Position numbers and translations under genes: made by a program. Of a DNA stretch of 64,000 nucleotides, positions 24,672 to 32,352 are shown piece by piece. Position 1 is the first letter of the stretch. Each line of letters begins with the position of its first letter. The DNA is from UBA10677 sp045654245. Lineage in GTDB: Bacteria; Bacillota; Clostridia; Christensenellales; Pumilibacteraceae. The notes below the pieces were generated by a model. The model did no database searches and had not been told where the DNA came from. It saw only the letters and a list, made by a program, of their open reading frames with translations. The stretch lies in assembly GCA_045654245.1 (NCBI GenBank), contig JAZOMX010000011.1, positions 61,313 to 125,312 of the forward strand, given 5' to 3'.

Positions 24672-26936
24672 CTAAATTTTATTTCTCTTTCGCACGATTT
24701 TAATCGTAATTACGCCGAGAAGAATTACGGTAACTATTGCGATTACAAGAGCCACGATTTGAACTATCGAAACGCTATTATAATCAATAAACTCAGTTTC
24801 AACGAAACAGGTAAGCGTTCCTAACTTTTCGTCGAAGTACTTAATTTTCGTATATTTTTTGGAAGTATCGAACGCACCCACCACGTCAACCTCGGTGCCG
24901 ACAGCGATAAATTCGCCATCAATAACTTTATATTCGCCATTTTCGTACTCGTATAAAGTTGCAATCAAAGAGCCGTTATGCTCGACGATAACTGCGTCGC
25001 ATTGAGGGCGTTCCGTGTTAGGAATAAAGTGTCTAACGGACAGAGCGGAGGATAGGGTGTAACCAATAGTGCCGTTATATTCAACCTTGTACCACTTGCC
25101 GTAATCTGCGAAAGGAAGAAGAGAAACTCTAGTTGTTACAGGTAAATTTTCAGATAAAATTTCAGCGCTAGTTGATGGTAGAGCGTATAGATTAGTTCCG
25201 TTTGCGTAAACTTCGCCCTCTTGAGCAGGAGGCTCTTCGTACTCGACGGGATTGTCAAGGTTGGACTTAAAAACATAACCCCGTATCAATGTTTTCGTTA
25301 CCAAGTCCTCGTATAGAACGAAAGCGAAGTGAGGTAAAATATCATACTTTCCAACGATTAGTTTAGCGCCTTTACTAACGTTGAGTTTAATATCCGTTTC
25401 ATTAGGCGTTGCGTAAATCGAACAATCGGAATTCGTCGAGCGTATAATTTTTTCGCTATCGTACTCCGTGGGAGTGGGTAAAGTCGTAGAAGAAGTAGTT
25501 ACGCTACCAACTGCGCTAGCGGAGAGAACTTTAATTAGCGAGTTTTCTCTGTCGCAAACGATTAAATCTCCGTACGAGCAAAACGAATTTTCCGCTCTCG
25601 AGAGAGAAAGTGATACGGCGTTAGAATAACCGTCGCTAAGACGGTGGTGCGTTTCGCCGTCGTACCGATAAACGCTACCGGATACGGCGTAGAAGAAGTT
25701 ACCGCCTTCATCAACGGCAAGAGCGTCGATTGTGTCTGTAGCAGAGAAAATTAATTCGCTACCAAGCAACACGCTCGTGCCCGAAACTGCAAAAATCGCG
25801 TCGTCCGACCTGCGGGCTGAAATAACCGAAACGCCGTCGTACAGCGTTTTTTCTTCGCTTATTGAGTATGAAACGCCGTTCGTAAGTACGGTAAGTGCTC
25901 CGTAATTGTCGCAATAAAGAGAGTCAATCGTGCCTTTAAGTGAATAGGGAACACTCTCAACAGAGCCCAAATCGGAAATTTTTGCAATCGCGTTAGAATT
26001 ATACGCAACGAAAATTTCGCCAGAATTACTAATCGAGGCTGATTTTGGTCTAGGTAAATGGATAATCTCCGTTTTGTTAGAAATGACGAGAACTCTGTCG
26101 TTGAGGTAATCGCAAATAACCGTCTTGCCCATACGGGACTCAACCGAAGTCGGGGAGTTATAGAACCCGTTTTCGCTCGAGCGGTGAGCAAGGAAAAGCG
26201 TATCGCCTATAAAGATTTCGCCTTCGTCGGTAGCGTAGCAAAGAGTATCGCCCGATAAAGCCGTTACAAAACGCTCGCCCGATAAAACCGTCGTGCCGTT
26301 TTCCGAAATCTTAACTGCACTACCGCTTTTAGATATTGCGTAAAGTTCACCGCTAGCAACGGACAAGTCATCGCCTATTTTAATTTGAGTAGAAACCGTC
26401 GTGCCTGAAAGCGTACTTACGCTCGTTCGACCTCCGTCTGCAACGGCAATAAACAGTTCGTTTTCGCTTGCCGTAATAGACGAGATTTCTTCTATGTAAG
26501 AATAAGAACGCTCGTACCCGTCAAGCGAGGAGTTCAATTTTCGTAACGAATTATTGCTCGCTATGAACAAACTACCCTCAAAAAAACAAAAGTCGGTAAT
26601 AGGTGTAGTGGACTGATAATAAACCGAGCCGTCTTGCGCCCAAATCGTATCGTTTGAAAGAGCGTAAAGTTTTCCGTTTTCAAAGCGCAATTTTTTTGCT
26701 CTTTGAACTGCGATTTTATTAACGAGTTCGCCTTGTGGCGAGAAAATAGCAACCCCCGTTTCGTCACCGATTGCGACGAGTTGAGAGTTTGCGTAAATGG
26801 AAGTTACCTCGCCAAATTTATAATACTGCGCTCCGCTCGCCGTATTTACCGGCACGAAAAATGCGGTTGTAAACGCTAATAAAATACAGCATAAGAGGGA
26901 TATAAAAGTATATTTTTTTCTCGTTAGTTTTTTCAT
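24672..26936 (-). CDS. Membrane-anchored extracellular protein: beta-propeller-like repeats plus SH3-like domains
   Basis: This 754-residue protein has an N-terminal signal peptide (YTFISLLCCILLAFTTAFFV) and one C-terminal membrane helix (VSIVQIVALVIAIVTVILLG) followed by a short basic tail. Residues ~40-480 are repeated short strands with aromatic and Gly/Asp turns, such as GEVTSIYANSQLVAIGDETG, FENGKLYALSNDTIWAQDGS and YSNAVSLSLS, the pattern of a six- or seven-bladed propeller. Residues ~500-650 look like two SH3b-type domains (for example ADYGKWYKVEYNGTIGYTLS). The topology matches that of the large surface protein at 12671. No enzyme motif is seen, and the ligand is unknown. Confidence 0.75.
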   Translation of the reverse strand: MKKLTRKKYTFISLLCCILLAFTTAFFVPVNTASGAQYYKFGEVTSIYANSQLVAIGDETGVAIFSPQGELVNKIAVQRAKKLRFENGKLYALSNDTIWAQDGSVYYQSTTPITDFCFFEGSLFIASNNSLRKLNSSLDGYERSYSYIEEISSITASENELFIAVADGGRTSVSTLSGTTVSTQIKIGDDLSVASGELYAISKSGSAVKISENGTTVLSGERFVTALSGDTLCYATDEGEIFIGDTLFLAHRSSENGFYNSPTSVESRMGKTVICDYLNDRVLVISNKTEIIHLPRPKSASISNSGEIFVAYNSNAIAKISDLGSVESVPYSLKGTIDSLYCDNYGALTVLTNGVSYSISEEKTLYDGVSVISARRSDDAIFAVSGTSVLLGSELIFSATDTIDALAVDEGGNFFYAVSGSVYRYDGETHHRLSDGYSNAVSLSLSRAENSFCSYGDLIVCDRENSLIKVLSASAVGSVTTSSTTLPTPTEYDSEKIIRSTNSDCSIYATPNETDIKLNVSKGAKLIVGKYDILPHFAFVLYEDLVTKTLIRGYVFKSNLDNPVEYEEPPAQEGEVYANGTNLYALPSTSAEILSENLPVTTRVSLLPFADYGKWYKVEYNGTIGYTLSSALSVRHFIPNTERPQCDAVIVEHNGSLIATLYEYENGEYKVIDGEFIAVGTEVDVVGAFDTSKKYTKIKYFDEKLGTLTCFVETEFIDYNSVSIVQIVALVIAIVTVILLGVITIKIVRKRNKI

Positions 26937-27077
26937 ATCGACATTTTATCACAAGGAAAGAAAAAAGTAAATATAATTACTGCTATTAATAATGAAACGG
27001 ACGCTTGATTTTAAAAAATATACAAAACAACCAAAAATAAACAACAAAAATCAGTTAAAATATTTTTCAAAACAGTC

Positions 27078-27106
27078 TTGAATATGAGTAAAAATTGTGC
27101 TATAAT
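27078..27106 (+). promoter_or_regulatory. Promoter of the ppx-maf-mreB unit
   Basis: TTGAAT (27078-27083) and TATAAT (27101-27106) are 17 bases apart, 40 bases before the ppx start codon. Confidence 0.75.
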
Positions 27107-27145
27107 TACTAGGAAAGCGATAAAAACCCCAAAATGGAGAAATAT

Positions 27146-28660
27146 ATGGAAAAAATTGCAGTAATCGACCTAGGAAGTAATACCGCAAGACTTATTCTTG
27201 CAAACATTTTGCCCGAAGGGCATTTTGTTATTTTTGACGAACTCAAAGAGAGCGTTAGATTAGGGCAAGATATGGAACGCGACGGATTTTTGAAACCGTC
27301 GAGAGTGGCTCACGCAGTAAAGACTTTGAAGATGTTTAGAAAACTTTGCGACAGTTACGGAGTAGAGAAAGTGTACGCTTTTGCTACCAACGCAGTTCGT
27401 AGAGCGAAGAACCAAAAAAGTTTTATAGAAGAAATCAACTCGGTATGCGGATTTAAGTTCAAGGTTCTTACCGAAGAGGAAGAGGCAACGCACATTTACC
27501 ACGGAGTAATCAACTCGCTTGATATTCCCAAAGCGGTAATAATGGATATAAGTGGAAGTAGTTTGCAACTAATCCATTACAATAGAAGAAATATTCTAAA
27601 TCGCGAGAACTTGCCGTTTGGAACGATGACGCTATTTGATATGTTCTCCGACCCTGCGCTATCGCCCGAAGAGCAAGCAAAGCAAATTCAAACCTACGTT
27701 GGTGAGCAAATCAAGAAAATACCTTGGCTTAACGAACTCGAGCCCGACGTTCAGTTTATCGGACTAGGCGGAACTTTTAGAAATCTTGCAAGAATCGTAA
27801 AAAGACTTAAGCGTTATCCGATTGATATGCTACACAACTACCATATCACAAAGGGCGATTTTGACAACGTTTACGATATGATAAAAGTTCTTGAACTGGA
27901 CAAGCGTAGTAAGATTAAGGGCTTAAACAGCGAAAGAGCGGACATTTTCGTTTCGGCGCTTGCGGCAATTAAAGGATTTTTTGACAACACCAACTTTGAA
28001 GAGGTCGTAATTTCCGGCTCGGGCATAAGAGAAGGCATAATGTTTAATCACGCCGTACCCACCACCGTTGAAAAACCGATTAGCGACGTTTTGGGATACT
28101 CGGCATATACGCTACTTCGCTATTACGATATCAACGTGCCCCACGCAGAGCAAGTATGCAACCTCGCAATTCAACTATACAAGCAATTAAAAGTATTGCA
28201 TAAACTCCCCCGTCAATATGTAAAGGTATTGCGCGTAGCGGCGCTTTTGCACGATAGCGGAGCGAGAATTAAATTCTACGATAGATACCGTCACAGTTTC
28301 TACTTTATCCTAAATTCAAATCTTTACGGCATTTCGCATAGAGATTTATTGCTCGCCGCCTTCGTTTCGCAAGGCACTCGTCGAGACGAATTCTCAATGG
28401 TAGAGTGGAATAAGTATAAAGACCTTCTTCAAGAGGAAGACTTGATTGCAGTAATGCGTCTATCCGTAATACTCAGAATAGCGGAAAGTTTAGACCGTTC
28501 TATGTCGGGCGTTGTTAAGAGCCTCAACTGTGACGTTTTGGGCGACTCGGTAATTATGAAAACGGAAATTGACGGAGACGCGTCGCTAGAGATTAAAGAC
28601 GCTATGTCTGCTGGAGCGGAATTCGCTAGAGCGTTTAGAAAGAACTTAGATATTCTATGA
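27146..28660 (+). CDS. ppx: Ppx/GppA-family exopolyphosphatase with HD domain
   Basis: Residues ~1-300 are an ASKHA-fold Ppx/GppA phosphatase: VIDLGSNTARLILA, YAFATNAVRRAKN, LTEEEEATHIYHGV and VIMDISGSSLQLIH. Residues ~310-500 are the HD-type helical domain, with VAALLHDSGARIKFYDRYRHS. Such enzymes release phosphate from polyphosphate or hydrolyse pppGpp. The start taken is ATG at 27146, which has GGAG 6 bases upstream; the ATG at 27134 itself forms part of that ribosome site. It ends in a 4-base overlap with maf (ATGA). Confidence 0.92.
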   Translation: MEKIAVIDLGSNTARLILANILPEGHFVIFDELKESVRLGQDMERDGFLKPSRVAHAVKTLKMFRKLCDSYGVEKVYAFATNAVRRAKNQKSFIEEINSVCGFKFKVLTEEEEATHIYHGVINSLDIPKAVIMDISGSSLQLIHYNRRNILNRENLPFGTMTLFDMFSDPALSPEEQAKQIQTYVGEQIKKIPWLNELEPDVQFIGLGGTFRNLARIVKRLKRYPIDMLHNYHITKGDFDNVYDMIKVLELDKRSKIKGLNSERADIFVSALAAIKGFFDNTNFEEVVISGSGIREGIMFNHAVPTTVEKPISDVLGYSAYTLLRYYDINVPHAEQVCNLAIQLYKQLKVLHKLPRQYVKVLRVAALLHDSGARIKFYDRYRHSFYFILNSNLYGISHRDLLLAAFVSQGTRRDEFSMVEWNKYKDLLQEEDLIAVMRLSVILRIAESLDRSMSGVVKSLNCDVLGDSVIMKTEIDGDASLEIKDAMSAGAEFARAFRKNLDIL

Positions 28661-29211
28661 GAGTAACGCTAGCATCAGCGTCGCCTCGAAGACGAGAACT
28701 CATCAAGAAAATAGAGGGCTTGGAGGTAGAAATCCGTCCTAGTGGCGAAAGCGAAGAAGAAATTGCGCTCTCGCCCGTAGAACTTGTGAAAATTCTTGCG
28801 CTCAAGAAAGCGCAGTCCGTGTTTTCGCAAACGGGCGGAATAGTAATCGGAGCGGATACAATCGTTACGATTGACGGTATGGTTTTAGGTAAGCCGTCAA
28901 GCGAAATCGAGGCGAAAGAGTTTTTTCGTATGCTTTGCGGACGGGAACACGAAGTAATAACGGGGTTAGCCGTAATTAGCGAAAGTAAAACGGTTACTGC
29001 GTATGAAACCACGAAAGTAAAATTTAACGATTACGACGAAAGGCTCGTAAGCGATTATATTGCTACTGGCTCGCCGTTTGATAAGGCGGGCGGTTACGGA
29101 ATACAAGACGAGGGAATGAAACCAATCGTTGCAAAGACTGAAGGCGATATGGACAACGTAATCGGCTTGCCCGTAAAACTACTTGCAAAAATATTAGAGG
29201 AGAACTTTTAG
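28657..29211 (+). CDS. maf: Maf-family nucleoside triphosphate pyrophosphatase
   Basis: At 184 residues this is an ordinary Maf protein, hydrolysing non-canonical or m5-modified dNTPs/NTPs. It starts RVTLASASPRRRELIKKI, has VIGADTIVTIDG with the catalytic aspartate, AKEFFRMLCGREHEVITGLA, and ends FDKAGGYGIQD. The start overlaps ppx by 4 bases. In Bacillus subtilis maf lies just ahead of the mre-min cluster, and it does so here too. Confidence 0.94.
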   Translation: MRVTLASASPRRRELIKKIEGLEVEIRPSGESEEEIALSPVELVKILALKKAQSVFSQTGGIVIGADTIVTIDGMVLGKPSSEIEAKEFFRMLCGREHEVITGLAVISESKTVTAYETTKVKFNDYDERLVSDYIATGSPFDKAGGYGIQDEGMKPIVAKTEGDMDNVIGLPVKLLAKILEENF

Positions 29212-29214
29212 AAA

Positions 29215-30228
29215 ATGGCGTCAATATCCGTCGCAATAGAAATAGGCACTTCGCAAACGACGATAGCGTTGTCTGGTGCGGGGGTAGTATTACGCGAACC
29301 AACGGTAATAGCGCTAGTAGGCGAGGGCGACAGCAAAAAAGTGCTTGCGGTTGGAAACAAAGCAGTACAAATGTTAGGAAAAGCGCCCGAACGAACCACG
29401 ATAATCAATCCCGTATCAGAAGGGTATATCGTTGACGAAGATGCGTGCGCGCGACTTTTAAGCGAGTTTATTAAGAAAATAATTCCCGACGAACTATTGT
29501 TTTTCCCCAAAATCAAAGCCGTATTATGCGTTCCTACCGGGCTTTCGGTAGAAGAACTGAAAACTTACGAGGACGTTTTACTTAAAGCGGGAGTAAGCGA
29601 AGTTAACGCCGTTTCCGGTATGCTTACCTCGGCGCTCGGTTTTGATTTGCCGATAACTTCGCCCGAGGCAAACCTCGTGGTAAATATCGGCGGAGGCGTT
29701 GCCGAGATTGCTCTCGTTAGTATGGGCGGTATAATTTCAGGTTGCTCGGTCAACGTTGGCGGAACTATGATGGACCGTGCAATCGTTGATTACTTGGTGG
29801 GAAAGTACGGATTAAAAGTGGGCGCAAATACCGCTCGTAAAATTAAAGAAGAAATAGGCAGTTTCTATCCTAACGACGTTTCGTCTATGGAAGTTAATGG
29901 AATTAGCGTAAATACGCTTACGCCGGCTACGAGAACGGTGTACGCAACGGACGTTTACGACGCACTACTGCCGTATTACGGACGAATTGCAGACGCAATC
30001 GAGGGCGTAATAAACACTTGTCCACCAGAACTTGCTACTAGCGTGCAGAAAAAAGGAATGTACCTCTGCGGAGGCGCGAGCAAAATTTTTGGCGTAGTCG
30101 ATATTATTAAGGAAGTAGTTGATATTCCCATTACGCTTTCTGACGAGCCTGAATACGCATCTATTTTGGGCGCAAGTAAACTGCTCGAGGATAAAGAACT
30201 TTTCAAGTTTATCCGCGCGCAACAATAA
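29215..30228 (+). CDS. MreB-like actin homologue with altered nucleotide-binding motifs
   Basis: The 337-residue protein aligns along its whole length with MreB: LREPTVIALVGE, KVLAVGNKAVQMLGKAPERT, INPVSEGYIVDED, CVPTGLSVEELK and MYLCGGASKIFGV. Two key phosphate-loop residues differ from the MreB pattern. The first loop is AIEIGTSQTT where MreB has a D-L-G-T-A-N sequence, and the second is VNIGGGVAE where MreB has D-I-G-G-G-T-T-E; both invariant aspartates are changed. ATP hydrolysis may therefore be weak or lost. The protein would still be expected to form membrane-associated filaments. mreC and mreD are not next to it; a terminator follows. Confidence 0.85.
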   Translation: MASISVAIEIGTSQTTIALSGAGVVLREPTVIALVGEGDSKKVLAVGNKAVQMLGKAPERTTIINPVSEGYIVDEDACARLLSEFIKKIIPDELLFFPKIKAVLCVPTGLSVEELKTYEDVLLKAGVSEVNAVSGMLTSALGFDLPITSPEANLVVNIGGGVAEIALVSMGGIISGCSVNVGGTMMDRAIVDYLVGKYGLKVGANTARKIKEEIGSFYPNDVSSMEVNGISVNTLTPATRTVYATDVYDALLPYYGRIADAIEGVINTCPPELATSVQKKGMYLCGGASKIFGVVDIIKEVVDIPITLSDEPEYASILGASKLLEDKELFKFIRAQQ

Positions 30229-30250
30229 ATAAACTGAATAACGAAGAAAG

Positions 30251-30280
30251 CACCGCTTATAGATGAGTGGTGTTTTTGTT
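30251..30280 (+). terminator. Terminator after the mreB-like gene
   Basis: CACCGCTTA pairs with TGAGTGGTG (9 bp, two G-U pairs) around a 4-base loop, then TTTTTG. It separates the ppx-maf-mreB unit from minD. Confidence 0.8.
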
Positions 30281-30362
30281 TTGCCTAAAAAGTCAAAATA
30301 AACTAAAAAGCGTCAAAAATTTGCCTATTTACGGTGTTATACTAAAGCGCAAGGAGACGGTT

Positions 30363-31157
30363 ATGGCGCGGACAATCGTAATAACTTCGGGAAAAGGCGG
30401 AGTAGGAAAAACGACAATCACGATATCACTAGGAAGAGCGCTTGCAAAAGCGGGCAAAAAAGTAGTGCTAGTCGATACTGATATAGGACTAAACAACCTC
30501 GACGTAGTGCTTGGCGTAGAGAATAAGGTCGTTTACGATTTGGTCGATATAATAGAAAACCGTTGTCGCCCTTCGCAAGCGTTGATTGCCCTTCCCGAGA
30601 GTAAAAATTTGTTCGTTCTACCGTCCGTGCATAGTTACGATTGTGCGTGCGTTGACGGGCAAAGCATAAAAGCGGTGGTAAGTAGTTTAAAAACTAGGTT
30701 TGACTTTGTGCTTATAGATTGCCCGGCGGGTATAGAAAAAGGCTTTCATCGTGCCGTTTCGTCGGCTAGCGAGGCAATCGTGGTAACTACGCCACACTTA
30801 TCAGCAGTCAAAGATGCGCAAAAAGTAATATCGCTACTACGCCCTTACAACCTTGCGTCCGTGTCGCTAGTATTAAGTCGAGCAAGAGGGGATAGAGAAC
30901 GCGCTGGCTCAGAAGTTAGAGCGGAAGATATAGAGCGGTTACTCAAAACGCAAATTATAGGCGTAATCCCAGACGACGATGAATTAGGGGATATATCTTG
31001 TTCGTCGTCAAGCCCTAGTAAAAAATCGGAAGGGAGAAAGAGTGTCGAAATGCTTTGTAGCGTTTTGCTCGGAGGTAGAGAAGTAGTTTACGACGCTGAG
31101 AAAAAATATAGGGGCTTGCTTGGAAAAATAAAAGGAAAACTCAAAAAAATATTATAG
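30363..31157 (+). CDS. minD: Septum-site determining ATPase MinD
   Basis: This 264-residue ParA/MinD-family ATPase has the deviant Walker A SGKGGVGKTTI, then DTDIGLNNLDVVLGVENKVVYDLVD (MinD-specific), FVLIDCPAGIEKGF (Walker B) and VTTPHLSAVKDAQKVI. The C-terminus GLLGKIKGKLKKIL is an amphipathic, lysine-rich helix, the usual membrane-targeting sequence. The ATG at 30363 has AAGGAGA just upstream; a longer in-frame start would add about 30 residues without a ribosome site. No minC lies in the window. The small gene at 31165 follows after 7 bases. Confidence 0.92.
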   Translation: MARTIVITSGKGGVGKTTITISLGRALAKAGKKVVLVDTDIGLNNLDVVLGVENKVVYDLVDIIENRCRPSQALIALPESKNLFVLPSVHSYDCACVDGQSIKAVVSSLKTRFDFVLIDCPAGIEKGFHRAVSSASEAIVVTTPHLSAVKDAQKVISLLRPYNLASVSLVLSRARGDRERAGSEVRAEDIERLLKTQIIGVIPDDDELGDISCSSSSPSKKSEGRKSVEMLCSVLLGGREVVYDAEKKYRGLLGKIKGKLKKIL

Positions 31158-31164
31158 GTGAATT

Positions 31165-31398
31165 ATGGCAAGAATAGCAAAACTAAAAATGCAATCGAGT
31201 ATATCGGATAATAAAATAGCGGAAATAGAAGATATGTTAAAGGTACTTAAAGCGGACGAATATCGCTTACTTACAAATTTTATGTACCTATCCGAGGGGG
31301 ACTTAAAAGTTTACGTTGATATTACCGAGAGGGGCGAATACGTTCTTACCGTTAAAGCGATTACGGATAAGTTTTTAGATTTCGGCAGAGTTTTATAG
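31165..31398 (+). CDS. Small protein after MinD, possibly a divergent MinE
   Basis: This 77-residue protein has no clear family match by eye. Its second half (DEYRLLTNFMYLSEGDLKVYVDITERGEYVLTVKAI) has the helix-strand-strand pattern, spacing and approximate length of the MinE dimerisation domain, and it sits directly after minD where minE often lies. The N-terminal MinE membrane/MinD-binding part is not recognisable. A ribosome site (TAGGTGAATT) is weak. It could equally be a lineage-specific protein taking the place of SpoIVFA, although it has no membrane helix. Confidence 0.5.
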   Translation: MARIAKLKMQSSISDNKIAEIEDMLKVLKADEYRLLTNFMYLSEGDLKVYVDITERGEYVLTVKAITDKFLDFGRVL

Positions 31399-31433
31399 CG
31401 AATAAAAGAGAGGTTAAGAGAATATAATAGAGC

Positions 31434-32273
31434 GTGAAAATAAAGATTTCCCCACTCGTATATATTCTCGTTTTGTACCTGTTTTTAATAGGACGTATAG
31501 TAGATTTCTTGTCCACGCTAGCGGTAATGCTAGTGCACGAATACGCTCACGCAGTCGTAGCGAAAAGACTAGGCTATAAAATCGGCGCAATTAAAATTAT
31601 GCCGTACGGGTTAGTTTTGTCCGGTTTTTTTGAAACTGCACCGCAAAAGGACGAGTGTTTAATTGCCGTAGCAGGACCTCTTGCTAACCTTCTTACAGCA
31701 ACGGTATTAACGGCTCTATGGTGGGTTTTTCCATCGCTTTATCCGTACTCCGTCACGCTAGTAAAAGCGTCGCTTTCAATATTTTTAGTAAACTTACTTC
31801 CCGTTTATCCGTTAGACGGCGGACGAATAATATTGTCGGTATTAGCCAAAAAAAGAGGACGAGCGCTTGCTCACAAGCGGATGAAAATAGTGGGCGTAAT
31901 CTTTGGCGTAGCGTTTACGCTATTATTCGTAATTTCTTGTTTTTACGGACTGAACGTTACTTACGCTACGATGGGAGGATTTATGTTACTCTCGACGCTT
32001 TTTCCCGACGAATCTTGCGTTTACGAACAAGCCTTGGCGCTCTCTAGTAGAAGACGAAAACTGAAAAAAGGATTACCTCACCGTAAAATTATGATAAGTT
32101 GCGACGCACCGGTTACCTCGCTTTTTAAGTGGCTAAACCAAGGCTACTGGACGGAATTCGTAATCCTAGGCGAGAAAGAGCAAGAACTGATGCGTTTTAC
32201 TGAAAGAGAACTTGAAAAGATTACGGGCGAGCAAATGAACGAAAAAGTTAAAATTTTATGCAAAAAACGGTAA
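31434..32273 (+). CDS. SpoIVFB-like intramembrane metalloprotease (site-2 protease, M50)
   Basis: The 279-residue membrane protein has the zinc motif HEYAH (H35-E36-x-x-H39) in the helix VMLVHEYAHAVVAKRLG and the third ligand region LLPVYPLDGGRI. About six hydrophobic segments precede a ~75-residue cytoplasmic domain (SCDAPVTSLFKWLNQGYWTE) resembling the CBS domain of SpoIVFB. SpoIVFB cleaves pro-sigma-K in the sporulating mother cell. The position downstream of minD is the same as in Bacillus, where spoIVFA comes between. The start is GTG; an adjacent SpoIVFA regulator is missing. Its sporulation role is inferred from context. Confidence 0.82.
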   Translation: MKIKISPLVYILVLYLFLIGRIVDFLSTLAVMLVHEYAHAVVAKRLGYKIGAIKIMPYGLVLSGFFETAPQKDECLIAVAGPLANLLTATVLTALWWVFPSLYPYSVTLVKASLSIFLVNLLPVYPLDGGRIILSVLAKKRGRALAHKRMKIVGVIFGVAFTLLFVISCFYGLNVTYATMGGFMLLSTLFPDESCVYEQALALSSRRRKLKKGLPHRKIMISCDAPVTSLFKWLNQGYWTEFVILGEKEQELMRFTERELEKITGEQMNEKVKILCKKR

Positions 32274-32302
32274 AAAAGTGTAAGTTTTTGCCGTTTTTCG
32301 TT

Positions 32303-32331
32303 TTGTAAATATATTATGTATATGCTATAAT
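32303..32331 (+). promoter_or_regulatory. Promoter of rng
   Basis: TTGTAA (32303-32308) and a perfect TATAAT (32326-32331) are 17 bases apart, giving a leader of roughly 15-25 bases before rng. Confidence 0.7.
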
Positions 32332-32352
32332 AAACAGTGGAATAAAGTTTTT

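Noticed and set aside
30229..30362. N-terminal extension of MinD
   Set aside because: The extra codons overlap the terminator-proximal leader and lack a ribosome site; the ATG at 30363 starts exactly at the conserved MinD N-terminus.
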